The position numbers and the translations under genes are program-made. Below are positions 31,429-41,900 of a DNA stretch of 64,000 nt, piece after piece. Each line of letters opens with the position of its first letter. The first letter of the stretch is position 1. The stretch lies in assembly GCA_031771865.1 (NCBI GenBank), contig JASISA010000036.1, positions 558,001-622,000 of the forward strand. Reading direction: 5' to 3'. The stretch comes from Nothophaeocryptopus gaeumannii (lineage: Eukaryota; Ascomycota; Dothideomycetes; Mycosphaerellales; Mycosphaerellaceae). The notes under the pieces were generated by a model. That model did no database searches. It was not told the origin of the DNA and saw only the letters and a list, made by a program, of their open reading frames with translations.

Positions 31429-32887
31429 ATGTCTCAAACGATGGAGCAGACCGATGCGAACAGCGTGCGGGAAAGCGAGGAGGAGAACAAGAAGCAGGAG
31501 AAGAGCCGGAGACCACCAAGTGAGTGCGATCTGCTAGCATGGACACAAACACAGCGGAGCAGCGCAACTGATGGCCATGCACAGATAATGCCTTCCGCCA
31601 GCAGCGATTAAAAGCATGGCAACCCATTCTCACACCTAAGACCGTTCTACCGCTCTTCTTCGCCGTCGGTGTGATATTCGCGCCCATCGGCGGCCTATTA
31701 CTGTGGGCGAGCTCCACCGTTCAAGAGATCATCATCGATTACTCCGATTGCAATGCGACTGCGCCCGCATGCTCCAGCGGCTACGAGACAATCCCGAGCT
31801 CGAAGATCACCGCGCACTTCAAGAACTCGACCGATGCCGCCGATGCGCCGACGTGGTGTAAAGAGACGATACAGGTCGGATATCCACGCAATAGCACTGC
31901 GGGCCACAACGTATCAACAACAGCATGCCACGTACAATTTTACATGCCAGACAGGATTGGACCACCGGTACTCCTGTACTATCAGCTCTCCAACTTCTAC
32001 CAGAACCACCGAAGATATGTTCAGTCATTCGACCAGGACCAGCTGAAGGGCACGTTTAGGGACAACAGTAGTATTTCTGGCAGTGACTGCGATCCTTTGA
32101 GGCAAGAGAACATCAATGGTGTCGAGAAGCCATACTACCCGTGCGGACTCATCGCCAACTCCGTCTTCAACGATACCTTTAACGCGCCCGTCCTTTTGAA
32201 CCCCGCAGGTGGCAGCTCAAGCAACGTTACGTATAACATGACCAACGAAGGCATCGCGTGGTCTTCGGACAGAGATTTGTACGGCGTATCACCCTATTCA
32301 TACGACGAGGTCGTGCCGCCGCCCAATTGGAGGGAGAGATACCCGGTCTACAACGAAACATACCCCTTCCCGAACTTGAAGGAGGACGAGGCATTCCAGG
32401 TCTGGATGCGCACAGCTGGCCTGCCGTTCTTCAGCAAACTCGCACTACGAAATGACCAAGAGGTTATGGAAATCGGCAGGTACGAGATTGTTGTATGGGA
32501 TTGTAAGTGAAGAGAGCCTTGGCGGTAGACCCAGGGTCCAGGTTTGTTGCTAACGCCACCCTCGTAGACTTCCCGGTTACCATTTACGATGGCACAAAGT
32601 CTATCTTGATCTCGACTCGGACGGTCATGGGTGGCCGCAATCCGTTCCTTGGAATCACCTACATTGTTGTGGGCGGTATTTGCATTCTCTTGGGTGCTCT
32701 CTTCACCGTCACCCAATTGATCAAGCCGAGGTGAGTGCTACGAGAACGACTAACAGAGGGACAAGAGCAGCAATGCTAACGACAATACAGAAAACTTGGC
32801 GATCACAGCTATCTTACTTGGAACACAGATCGGCCCTCCACGGCAACTACAACCGGGAGAGCACCAAGACCTAACGAAGCAGCATGA
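31429..32887 (+). CDS. CDC50/LEM3-family P4-ATPase (lipid flippase) subunit
   Basis: Four exons: 31429-31519, 31585-32502, 32568-32730 and 32791-32887, giving 422 aa; donors GTGAGT, GTAAGT and GTGAGT. The junction after exon 1 restores NNAFRQQRLKAWQPILTP, a family signature. TM1 is at about residues 51-74 (LPLFFAVGVIFAPIGGLLLW) and TM2 at about 362-386 (ITYIVVGGICILLGALFTV). The large lumenal loop between them has many N-glycosylation sites and conserved Cys, with YYQLSNFYQNHRRYVQS and the Pro-rich PCGLIANSVFNDTF. These proteins pair with Drs2/Dnf-type P4-ATPases for exit from the ER and for phospholipid flipping. The C-terminal tail after TM2 is short (KLGDHSYLTWN). Confidence 0.93.
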
Positions 32888-33688
32888 ATATGAGGATGTC
32901 CGTTGTTCATTGTTCCAACGACGCGGTCGGTTCAGGAGTTCGGTGTCAGGCGCACATCGGCATTGATACGGGTACTGGCTTGTTGTACGCCGGTACTGCC
33001 GATGCTCGAAGTGAGGTTGCCTTGTGCGTTGCCTTATGATATCTTTTGCCAAGTTTCAGACTTACAACATCATTCGCGAACACCGTCGGGATCCAATGCC
33101 ACCTCCGCGAGGAGTAGCCCCTTCTTTACGGTTTGTCTCATTGCAGCGCTCCGAGCATGTCCTGTTCTTTGGGATTCGTTGTGGAGCGCTTTGCTGCAAC
33201 AAGCATCCGTACACCCGTTTGAAACACGCTCACCTACCTGCTCCTAGGCTAGTACAACCTCTGGACTGTATTCATACAGTTCTAGAACCCCTTGTCGCAT
33301 CTGAAGCATCCCTGTACATGTGGCGAACCATCCCCACGGATCACCTTTGCTGGGCTTTGTCAATGTACAGCGCTTCACGGCTTGAAGGCGTCAGTAGCCG
33401 CAAACGTCGAACCACTTTGAGCCGCTATCCCCACCACTGACACTCCAGACCATCATGGCCCTTCTGTTAAATATTCGCAGATTATCCTGCCATCGCCAAG
33501 AGAGAAACCCGACAATTATGATCTCAACTTCGTCGAGCCGCGGAGCGTGCATCTCTTCTTGTATATAACTTCCATCTACATTCCTGGGTGATACGGCAAC
33601 CACGCGACCCTATATTCCTCGGACCGACCGACATCTTTGAGACTCTCCACAAAATCACTGAACACGGAAGTTGCAGCTGCTCGGCAGA
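32888..33688. other. Gene-free stretch upstream of metalloprotease
   Basis: About 800 bp between the CDC50 stop and the protease ATG. No supported ORF or RNA gene. A TATA-like TATATAAC at about 33563 sits some 125 bp before the protease ATG and is a candidate core promoter. Confidence 0.5.
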
Positions 33689-34600
33689 ATGAAGAGCTTC
33701 TCTGTGATGGCCTTGGCGGCCTATGCTACTGTGGCGCTTGCGCAAGTCAGCAGTTTTGTGGATCCGGCGACGAACCAGACGATTCGGCGTTTCGATTGCG
33801 ATGTCAACCGAGGCAAGGCTTCTGCGTACTTCAACAGCACTGTCAGATTCCTGCACATGAATGGCAGAAGACCGGGTGCTTTGGCTACTCTTTCCAAGAG
33901 AACGGCTGTCAGCCCGGCGATTACTGTTCAGCTGTATATCCATATTCTGACAACTGAGGCTCTGGCTGGAACTATCACGCAAGATATGGCGACAAAGCAG
34001 GCTGCCGCTCTGAACACCGCTTACAACCCAATCGGGATTACCTTCAACCTCGTCAACACATCCATCAACGCCAACGATGCGTGGGCCGTCGCTGATGGCA
34101 GCGACATGGACACTCTCAAGAAAGCCCTCCGCGTTGGCACCTACAAGGACCTCAACCTCTACTTCCACACCAATCTCACCGGCGGCATCCTAGGAACCTG
34201 CACGCTTCCCTCCCAAGTCACAGCCCAAACCCAGCCTTCCCAATACTACACCGACGGCTGCAACGTCAACGCCGCCACCATGCCCGGCGGCTCCTTGACC
34301 GGTTACAACCTGGGCATGACGGCGGTCCATGAAACGGGTCACTGGCTCGGTCTGCTGCATACTTTTGAAGGGTATTCTTGTACTGGAGAGGGTGATTCGA
34401 TCGATGACACGCCTATGGAGAGTCAGAGTACTGATGGATGTCCTACTAAGCCTGCCAAAGACTCCTGCCCAACGGTCGCAGGCGTCGATCCTATAAACAA
34501 CTACATGGACTACTCCAGTGATGCTTGTTATACGAATTTTACTCCTGGGCAGATTGCTAGGATTCAGAACATGTGGACGACTTATCGGGAGGACTTTTAA
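33689..34600 (+). CDS. Secreted M43-type (pappalysin-like) zinc metalloprotease
   Basis: 303 aa, intronless. The first ATG is at 33689; an upstream in-frame TTG was not used. A signal peptide is clear (MKSFSVMALAAYATVALAQ). The zinc site is HETGHWLGLLH, i.e. HExxHxxGxxH, with ligands at about residues 214, 218 and 224. The Met-turn NNYMDYSSDAC (M at about 273) fits the metzincin fold. Six or more Cys after the signal suggest disulfides (e.g. CTLPSQ, CNVN, CTGEGDS, DGCPT, DSCPT). This family (fungal MEP1-like and ulilysin relatives) includes extracellular proteases, some studied in host-infecting fungi. Secretion is inferred from the signal peptide; the substrate is unknown. A propeptide of about 75 residues ending near the KR at about 76-77 (LSKRTAVS) may be removed by a Kex2-type protease. 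Confidence 0.92.
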   Translation: MKSFSVMALAAYATVALAQVSSFVDPATNQTIRRFDCDVNRGKASAYFNSTVRFLHMNGRRPGALATLSKRTAVSPAITVQLYIHILTTEALAGTITQDMATKQAAALNTAYNPIGITFNLVNTSINANDAWAVADGSDMDTLKKALRVGTYKDLNLYFHTNLTGGILGTCTLPSQVTAQTQPSQYYTDGCNVNAATMPGGSLTGYNLGMTAVHETGHWLGLLHTFEGYSCTGEGDSIDDTPMESQSTDGCPTKPAKDSCPTVAGVDPINNYMDYSSDACYTNFTPGQIARIQNMWTTYREDF

Positions 34601-35287
34601 GGGGAGAGTGACGACGCCCAATTGGGAACAAATTGACAAGACAAGCACGACCAGAGAATGAAAGACGAACAGAACTGTTGGGCATGACATGAAAGTAAGT
34701 TGACTTGATTGATATATGATTTGGGAGGACGGCCGACTTGCATGTTTGCAAATTGTATACAATATGCCTTCTGATCTGTACATATTGACGACTGCACTGT
34801 ATATATCGATCTCTTCAACTTCGACACTCTCGTTTCCGTTCGATATGTATGCAACACGTCCAAACCAGAAGGCCAAAGCGAGCAATCGTTCATTGCGTTG
34901 TCGTCGCCTATGAAAGAACCCCGGCCCCGGTGCACCTTATCTCGCCAAGCATTAGCTAACTCAAACTGTAGACGCCTCGAAACTCTAAATGACGTCTCGA
35001 ACGTCCTCCACTTCGTTTCAGTCCGGCAAGCAGAAACCGCAGTCCTGCCGGCCGCGACGGTCACAACGTAATTTGCAAATGGAACGAGAGGCGTCATTGC
35101 TGAGAGATAGTGACTATTTCGCGATCGGCTACTGATACCAGGAAGGGCTGGTGAATGAAGTCGCCTACTTCAAAGAGCTGACATCGCTTCTTGAGTCGAA
35201 GTCTTGAAGGCCTTCTGCACCTTTTCGACGATATCTGGAGACTACAACACACACACATACACACCCCCCCCCAGGCCACACACGACA
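34601..35287. other. Gene-free stretch upstream of permease
   Basis: About 690 bp with no supported gene. It ends with the CA/C microsatellite just before the permease ATG. Confidence 0.5.
35245..35272. repeat. (CA)n-(C)n simple repeat in permease 5' leader
   Basis: A run of CA repeats interrupted once by TA and followed by nine consecutive C, only about 15 bp before the ATG at 35288. It lies in the predicted leader and could vary in length. Confidence 0.75.
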
Positions 35288-36949
35288 ATGCATTCGATCA
35301 AACATCGTCTCTCCGCCACTGGCGGCGGGGACAGCAGAGGAGACGCAACGAAAGCGCCCAAGAGAAACAACTCAGTCACCGCACAAGCAGCCGATGCGGA
35401 TCTGGCGAAGATGGGATATACGAGTGAACTCCCACGAAGCCTGAGCATGTTGTCGATCCTCGGTCTCTCCTTCGCCATCATGGCCGTACCCTTTGGTCTC
35501 TCCACGACCTTCTACATCACTCTCACGGACGGGCAGAGCGTGACGATTCTCTGGGGATGGGTATTGGTCTCCTTGATTTCGCTGAGTATCGCGGCGAGTC
35601 TGGCCGAGATTTGTGCAGTGTATCCCACTGCAGGAGGAGTTTACTACTGGAGTGCTATGATGTCGACGAAGAAGTACGCGCCGATGGCAAGTTGGGTTAC
35701 GGGATGGTTGAATCTCGTCGGTAATTGGACTGTTACGCTGAGTATCAATTTCTCTGGAGCACAACTCATTTTGAGCGCGATCAGTCTGTGGAGAGACGAC
35801 TGGGCCGCAAACACCTGGCAGACAGTCCTCATGTTTTGGGCCTGGATGCTCGTCTGTTTCGCAGTCAACGTTTTCGGAGCAAAATACCTGGACCTCATCA
35901 ACAAAATCTGCATCTACTGGACCTCCGCCTCCGTCCTTATCATAATGATCACCCTCCTCTCCATGGCCGACAATTTTCGCTCCGGAGAGTTCGTCTTCGC
36001 CCACTACGACGCATCCGCCTCCGGCTGGCCTTCTGGCTGGGCCTTCTTTGTCGGCCTCCTCCAGGCCGCTTACACTTTGACAGGCTACGGCCTGGTCGCC
36101 TCCATGTGCGAAGAAGTCCAGAACCCCGCGCGCGAAGTCCCAAAAGCTATGGTCCTCTCGGTAGCTGCCGCAGGCGTGACAGGTGTAATCTACCTCATAC
36201 CCATTCTCTTCGTCCTCCCGGACGTCCAAATGCTCCTCGCAGTAGCTTCTGGCCAACCAATCGGAACCCTCTTCAAAACTGTCACAGGGTCCGCCGGAGG
36301 CGGTTTCGGTCTGCTTTTCCTCATCTTGGGCATTCTCTTCTTCGCCGGCGTCGGCGCTTCAACAGCCGCTTCGCGCTGTACGTACGCTTTCGCGCGCGAT
36401 GGAGCTATCCCAGGAAGCAGGTGGCTCGGAACCACCAACAAAACGTTTAATATCCCGCTTTGGGGACTCGTTCTCTCCACGGTCGTCGACTGCCTCCTCG
36501 GCCTCATCTACTTCGGCTCTACCGCTGCTTTCAACAGTTTCACGGGCGTAGCCACCATCTGTCTCTCCAGCGGGTATGGCTTACCGATTCTCGTCTCTGT
36601 GCTCAGAGGGAGGAAAATGGTCAAACACTCTACTTTCAGTCTGGGCAAGTTCGGATTCTTCATCAACTTCATCTGCCTGGCCTGGATATGTTTGGCTATT
36701 GTTCTGTTTTGTATGCCAGTGTCCTTGCCTGTGACGGCCGCGAGTATGAATTATGCGTCAGTGGTGTTTATGGGATTTGCGGCGATTAGTCTTGGGTGGT
36801 ATTTTGTGAGGGGGAGGAAAGTGTTTACTGGTCCGCCGGTGGTGCAGGATGCGGATCCGGAGATTGAAGGGAAGCCGACGAGTTTGGAGGCGGATGCTGG
36901 TGGCGAGTTGGGACTGGATGTTGAGACGAAACAGCCTGTTAAGGTGTGA
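35288..36949 (+). CDS. APC-superfamily amino acid/choline-type permease
   Basis: 553 aa, intronless. The frame opens earlier at a TTG; the first ATG is at 35288 (MHSIKHRLSATGGG). A hydrophilic N-terminus of about 50 residues leads to the family start ELPRSLSMLSILGLSFAIMA and PFGLSTTFYITLTDG, then AEICAVYPTAGGVYYWSA. About 12 hydrophobic segments follow, with the conserved SMCEEVQNPAREVPKAM motif between TM segments. This matches the fungal amino acid/choline transporter (ACT) branch that includes yeast Uga4 (GABA) and Hnm1 (choline). The exact substrate cannot be told. Located in a membrane, most likely plasma or vacuolar. It converges with the WD40 gene, 101 bp apart. Confidence 0.9.
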   Translation: MHSIKHRLSATGGGDSRGDATKAPKRNNSVTAQAADADLAKMGYTSELPRSLSMLSILGLSFAIMAVPFGLSTTFYITLTDGQSVTILWGWVLVSLISLSIAASLAEICAVYPTAGGVYYWSAMMSTKKYAPMASWVTGWLNLVGNWTVTLSINFSGAQLILSAISLWRDDWAANTWQTVLMFWAWMLVCFAVNVFGAKYLDLINKICIYWTSASVLIIMITLLSMADNFRSGEFVFAHYDASASGWPSGWAFFVGLLQAAYTLTGYGLVASMCEEVQNPAREVPKAMVLSVAAAGVTGVIYLIPILFVLPDVQMLLAVASGQPIGTLFKTVTGSAGGGFGLLFLILGILFFAGVGASTAASRCTYAFARDGAIPGSRWLGTTNKTFNIPLWGLVLSTVVDCLLGLIYFGSTAAFNSFTGVATICLSSGYGLPILVSVLRGRKMVKHSTFSLGKFGFFINFICLAWICLAIVLFCMPVSLPVTAASMNYASVVFMGFAAISLGWYFVRGRKVFTGPPVVQDADPEIEGKPTSLEADAGGELGLDVETKQPVKV

Positions 36950-37050
36950 AGAACTGCAAAACGACAGGGCAATGATGATCTGTGTATAGTTGAAAGTCAG
37001 TGTGCATGTTGAAGACGTTTTATGCCTTCTATTTGAGCTCATATCAAACT

Positions 37051-40000
37051 TCAGCCCCACGTGTCCTGATCCCTGGCTATCTCCCATCTGCAAGCATAAT
37101 GCTCGCGTTCAACAGATCCCAAATCCTCATCTTCGTCACCCCGATTCATGATCACTCTACGCACAGTCCCACTGAAACGTCTGTCGACAAGCTCATATCC
37201 AAGCATGCCTGCTTCCCAGGTCATGTCACATGCCTTGCAAGTCACTCGCTCTACGCCTTTCGATACATCAAACACGGGTCCGGCACATCTGAAGCACTTG
37301 AACGCATGCTTCTCGCACAAGGGTCGCTTGCCCTGTTCCGTTTCTACACGAGCAGGCGCCGAGCACTTACTACACGTCGTCGTCAGTCGCATGTTATCGA
37401 GTTTGCAGCTCAGACAGATGTGACATTTCCCGCCTCTCTTTGGCTTGGCTTGTAATGGAAAACATCGAGTGCACACATCCGCGGTATCCTCTTCGGCTAG
37501 CCGAGCTGTATGCAACGCATCATTGCCAATCGATCGAAGTACGCCAGGTATGCGGAGCTCAGAGCGGCCGTCGTCCTCGATCTCTTCATATGTCCCGTGA
37601 AAGCTGCAGTGGAGCTCGCATCGCTGGGCATCAGCGCCGAAGCGATGTTTAGCTTGCTTGAGCACGTCTAGCTGAGACGTTTCAGATTCAAGGAGGGACT
37701 GCTGGAATGCTTCGGCTTTCGACCTGGAGGTTTCGGCAAAGTCTGTGCGATTCTGAAGATCTTCGATTGTACCTTGAGCTTCACGAACGCGAGCTTGTGC
37801 CTTTTGAAGCTGCTCATCGTCCGGATCGATCATGCTCTGCTGTGCTCGCTCCGATACCAAGTTTTTCTGAGCTTGCAGAGCTTGATCCAGCGTTTCTTCC
37901 GCTGAAGCGACCTCAACTTGTGAAGGCGCCTGGAAAGGACCATCGTATGCAGGTCCTTGGACGACCTGAGTGATAGGCATGGCTCCACAAGGCTTTATCT
38001 GTATCTTCCTAGACTTGAGCAATTCCTGTGCTGCAACCAAAAGCTCATCGACATCTTGCTTAGGAGCAGGAGTAGTATGAAGTCTGAACTGCTGCGCTTT
38101 GTAGAGCGCACTTCCACCGCCAATGCTGAACGAGTTGATGCGGCCATTCTCAGTCCCGATGAGCAGATCTCGGAAGTCGGGACTGAAGGCTCCAGACATC
38201 ACTGCCGACCGATGCTGTCGTGGCACCGAGATGTCTTCCACATGTGCATTATTAGGAGAACGATGAGAGTTCCACACCTTGACAATGCCATCTGACGATC
38301 CCGAACACAGCCGTGACTTTGTCGTGCCCCAGGATAGGAAGCGTACTCCCGTATCGGTAAGCTCGCGATCGATATGATGAGGCAGTATATTGAGCGACTC
38401 ATCATGGCAGAGTGTATGCAAAGGCTTTTGGGACCTGTCGACCCATCTCTGGTCCCAGACATACACCTTGCCGTCTGTGGCACCAGCAGCGACAAGGTTG
38501 TCATCATGCGGGCAGATAACAACATCATTGATGTCGAGAGCTGGACATTCCCACGTCAAGACAAGCTTCAGCCCCGTCTCGGTTGGAGCAAAGCATCTCA
38601 CTGCGGTATGCATGCCTCGGGACACGCTGACGCCATAGGTGTTAGACGCTACTGCGAAAGAGACAGATGCCGAGCTAGGCGAGGGATTCCAAGCAACATC
38701 AAATACATTGCGCGTAGTGCCATGTATTGGGATCTGCTGCTGATGTTCGATATTCCACAGAGCAGTCTCCCCTGCTAGCAACTTCTCCTCGTCGCCCATG
38801 AAGCCAGCAAGCAGGAACTTCTGATGGACTGGTGCTTGTCCCCACTTCAGCGTCGAGGGATAGATGGCAGCTTGGGTGTCAAGATTGCTACGCCCGGGAG
38901 AGCCTGTCCATTTCAGCGCAAACTCCTGCTTGCAGGGGTCAAAGATATTGATGCTGCCAGAAGCAGCATGGCAACCCGTAGCTACGAAGCCTTGTGGATG
39001 CACGGCGAGCAAGTCAACAGATGCCGCATGCTCATATGCGTAGCGACATTTGGTGCGTTCAATGCCTCTCCGCTTTGTAACATTGTACGTCTCGACGGAG
39101 TACCGCCTGAGCATCTTGTCTGTACCTGCCGTGAAGAGCCAGTGCTCCGTCCCTGGTCGAGGCGAGAAAGCCGTCGAAGTGACTGTCTGGAAAAGCCGCG
39201 AGTCTTGCGATTGCCGCATTGAATGTAGCGCATTCGGGTTGCCAGCTTCATCTACCGCCGGACGAGGGACGTGATGCTCTACAAGCTCCTGTAGCTCGCC
39301 TCGACCATGATCTCCAACAAGCAAGTTGCGGCTCATGTTGTATTGCATTGACCGATTGTCCGTGATCGCGATAGAGCCCGCAGCGAAATGAGTGCCCGAT
39401 GTCGACCAAGACAATCCCACGACATCGCCCGACGTGCCATGATAATACTGGCGCAGAGTGTAATCCCGGAAGACGTGATTCTTCAACTCATCAGGCACCC
39501 TACATCGAGACGCAGTCCAAGCTCTCCTACCGTTAGAGGTACCCAGCTCCCTCTGTCGCAAGATGCTAGAAACTGGCCTTGGAAACACGGTGTCTCTTTG
39601 TAGCAATGCCGCAGAACTCGCGCTGTCAACAGCGCCACTCGTATCTTCGGCCTCAGCCGCTACACCATCTCTCATCATCTCCCGAGCTTCAGTCCACGAC
39701 ACGAATCCATCAGTAGCAGCTGGAGCGCTCTTGCGCTGGCGCTGAGTACGCCCCTGAGGAGCTTGAGTATCCGAGTCGGTACGAGTAGGAGCCGCAGGCT
39801 TACGCGACTCAAACCTTGGTAGTGAAGTTCTCGAAGCGTGTGGCGCTGTGATGTTCGAGTTCTTGACCTTCGTAGAATACCGCACCTGCAGACTGCCTCT
39901 ACTGCGCCCATCGAAATAAGTTACTATCTCATTCCAGTCAAGCTTGTCAACTTCTTTGAGCTTCCTCAGAAGGGCGTCTTCTTCAGGTGTATAAGCTGAT

Positions 40001-41367
40001 CCGTGCATGCCAGCGTTGGAGGGCAAATTGCTTGGTTTGGTCGCTGATATTTTCGGCGCTAATTCTATCACGCTCTCCCCTGTGTGCTGTGGTGGCAGGT
40101 CATTGGGAGCAGTAGCCGAAGGTGTAGACACATGCTGTGCATGAGGAATTGTGGAAGCTGTCGGCGCAAGTTTCGCCTTCTTCAACGGCCGCGCTGGAAC
40201 TTCATCAGAAGATGAAGATCGTTCCATCATATCCTGATTTTCGTAATCTTCAAGGTCCGGCTCATCGCTCAAGGAAACGCGTTCCGCAGCCGGATCTGTG
40301 ACATCTATCAGTACTGTCTTCGTCCCTGTCTTCTTCCTTGGCTTCTGCTCGAAAAAAGAATGGCGAGTATTCTGTACGTCTACTCGCGGCTTTTTTGAAT
40401 AATCGAGAGGGTCCTTGCTGCCTACGACAGCTTCAGAGGTACGTTTGATTCCGTTCGTTGAAGGCAGCGGATGTTTGTCGGCATCTCCGTTTGCTTTGAA
40501 GACGGCAAGTCCCGAACCGGATAGCTCAGGAGCTGCAGAATATGTGGCCTGGGTGTCTTGAAGAAGCGCTGACAAGCTGGGCGGTTGATTGTTCCTGGTA
40601 TCAGACGCAGTGTGCAGATCCGGTCTCTGTGTATGCTTCACAGGCTTCCACAAGTCACCGACGGTCGAGTGCCCAACTCCCTGCCCATGACCATCTCTGA
40701 CAGAAGCACTTGGCACAACACTGCTTCTCCTCACACCATCACCGGACAACCGTCGCTTCTGAAACGCCTCAGCCTTCTCCACGCGCTGCTGCAAACCAGC
40801 CTCGCTCTGTTGCGCACTCAGCCTCCTCTTCTCATCATACCCCCTCTGAATCTTCTTCAAATTGGAATTCAGAGCCAGACCAGGCGATCCCAATGCATCC
40901 TGTACGTCTTTCGACAGCAGGGCGCTCGTAAAACTCTCGCGGGCGGATTGTACGGGATCGTTTGGTGGAACTTGTGACCTGCCACTCGGCGTTCCTGATT
41001 TCGGCGTGTGTGTCTGTTGGAGAGAAGGTCGTTGTGAATGGCCGTTGCTCGCTCTGCTTCCCAGTCCAGGACTCCGTATCCTCTGCAATGCACTCCTGGC
41101 ATCACCTTCCTCAAACACCGCACTTCCTATCTGCCGACTCCTTGCCGCATTGCTCTCTGTTCGTGGGCCTGACAAGAAGCTCTTCAACAGCTTTCCAGGT
41201 GTTTCATCGTCATCGTCTGCTTCTTCCCATTGCGAGCTATTTCGATGTCCATTTCGCGTGCCTCTCTCATTTGTCGGATTGTTTTCGCGAACTTGAAGGG
41301 TCTTCAGCAGTTTGCCAGGTGATTCGTCTTCAACTTCCGGGCTGGATGTCAAGTCAATGACAACCAT
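37051..41367 (-). CDS. Myb/SANT + WD40 + Cys-rich nuclear protein
   Basis: 1438 aa in one exon, ATG at 41367. The start VVIDLTSSPE is a textbook SUMO-interaction-like motif (V-I-D-L-T plus S/P/E), followed by two copies of DE-S/T-PGKLLK (about residues 13-20 and 55-62). A long disordered, Ser/Gln-rich region includes a basic part. A Myb/SANT-like helix set sits at about 456-505 (YTPEEDALLRKLKEVDKLDWNEI). WD40 repeats cover about 632-1075 (e.g. VVGLSWSTSGTHFAAGS, NDVVICPHDDNLVAAGATDG with VYVWD, KVWNSH). After a coiled part, the C-terminus (about 1296-1390) is Cys-rich: CTRC, CHICLSCK, CSKC, CEKH, CFRC, CKAC, a likely multi-zinc module. A substrate-receptor or chromatin role is inferred. It may be related to the large WD40 subunits (DIM-9/Raf1) of fungal Cul4 H3K9-methylation complexes; I could not verify this. 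Confidence 0.8.
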   Translation of the reverse strand: MVVIDLTSSPEVEDESPGKLLKTLQVRENNPTNERGTRNGHRNSSQWEEADDDDETPGKLLKSFLSGPRTESNAARSRQIGSAVFEEGDARSALQRIRSPGLGSRASNGHSQRPSLQQTHTPKSGTPSGRSQVPPNDPVQSARESFTSALLSKDVQDALGSPGLALNSNLKKIQRGYDEKRRLSAQQSEAGLQQRVEKAEAFQKRRLSGDGVRRSSVVPSASVRDGHGQGVGHSTVGDLWKPVKHTQRPDLHTASDTRNNQPPSLSALLQDTQATYSAAPELSGSGLAVFKANGDADKHPLPSTNGIKRTSEAVVGSKDPLDYSKKPRVDVQNTRHSFFEQKPRKKTGTKTVLIDVTDPAAERVSLSDEPDLEDYENQDMMERSSSSDEVPARPLKKAKLAPTASTIPHAQHVSTPSATAPNDLPPQHTGESVIELAPKISATKPSNLPSNAGMHGSAYTPEEDALLRKLKEVDKLDWNEIVTYFDGRSRGSLQVRYSTKVKNSNITAPHASRTSLPRFESRKPAAPTRTDSDTQAPQGRTQRQRKSAPAATDGFVSWTEAREMMRDGVAAEAEDTSGAVDSASSAALLQRDTVFPRPVSSILRQRELGTSNGRRAWTASRCRVPDELKNHVFRDYTLRQYYHGTSGDVVGLSWSTSGTHFAAGSIAITDNRSMQYNMSRNLLVGDHGRGELQELVEHHVPRPAVDEAGNPNALHSMRQSQDSRLFQTVTSTAFSPRPGTEHWLFTAGTDKMLRRYSVETYNVTKRRGIERTKCRYAYEHAASVDLLAVHPQGFVATGCHAASGSINIFDPCKQEFALKWTGSPGRSNLDTQAAIYPSTLKWGQAPVHQKFLLAGFMGDEEKLLAGETALWNIEHQQQIPIHGTTRNVFDVAWNPSPSSASVSFAVASNTYGVSVSRGMHTAVRCFAPTETGLKLVLTWECPALDINDVVICPHDDNLVAAGATDGKVYVWDQRWVDRSQKPLHTLCHDESLNILPHHIDRELTDTGVRFLSWGTTKSRLCSGSSDGIVKVWNSHRSPNNAHVEDISVPRQHRSAVMSGAFSPDFRDLLIGTENGRINSFSIGGGSALYKAQQFRLHTTPAPKQDVDELLVAAQELLKSRKIQIKPCGAMPITQVVQGPAYDGPFQAPSQVEVASAEETLDQALQAQKNLVSERAQQSMIDPDDEQLQKAQARVREAQGTIEDLQNRTDFAETSRSKAEAFQQSLLESETSQLDVLKQAKHRFGADAQRCELHCSFHGTYEEIEDDGRSELRIPGVLRSIGNDALHTARLAEEDTADVCTRCFPLQAKPKRGGKCHICLSCKLDNMRLTTTCSKCSAPARVETEQGKRPLCEKHAFKCFRCAGPVFDVSKGVERVTCKACDMTWEAGMLGYELVDRRFSGTVRRVIMNRGDEDEDLGSVEREHYACRWEIARDQDTWG

Positions 41368-41900
41368 GTTGACGAAAGGTCGCGCAAGGTGAAGCTGATG
41401 TTCGGTGGTCGATCATGGTCCGAATGGTACGTGTCGTTGGTTCTCGTGTGAAGTTGTGGTGAAAAAGACCGTAGCATTCGTGCGACCAGTAGCTTCAAGT
41501 GTAGAACTGCATGTCAAGAGCGAATGTGTATGGAAGTGCGAATGTGAAGTCAGTGCTCGGAAAGCTCACTTCGCGAAGAAGTCGCGTCACGCGCGGGGAC
41601 CGGGGACGGACCGAAAGGGCGGCCGATGCGGCCGCTCATACATTCCTTCACTTGACAGTCGGAGGTACATATGTCTCCAGGATGCTCTGGATTGATATAA
41701 TGTATAATAGCTCTGGCTTTTCCCTTTTTCCCGTATGTAATACAGAGCACTTCCAATTCCACTTGGCTCAGAATAGGTCTCACAGCCGTCACCGCTCTTT
41801 CTATCCAATTCCAGGACGGTATATACCTCTATTGAATATCGCCCGAACGCTCAATTGCTCGACACAGCACTAATCATCTCGCTCAGGAGGCTCGACCGCC
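41368..41900. other. Gene-free stretch, promoter side of the WD40 gene
   Basis: About 530 bp between two minus-strand genes. It contains a GC-rich island around 41595-41640 with repeated gcggccg motifs. No supported ORF. Confidence 0.5.

Noticed and set aside
35372..36256. 294-codon minus-strand frame within the permease
   Set aside because: Antisense shadow, no domain.
41590..41640. GC-rich gcggccg repeats as a possible regulatory island
   Set aside because: Too short and without a known binding site; noted only as composition.
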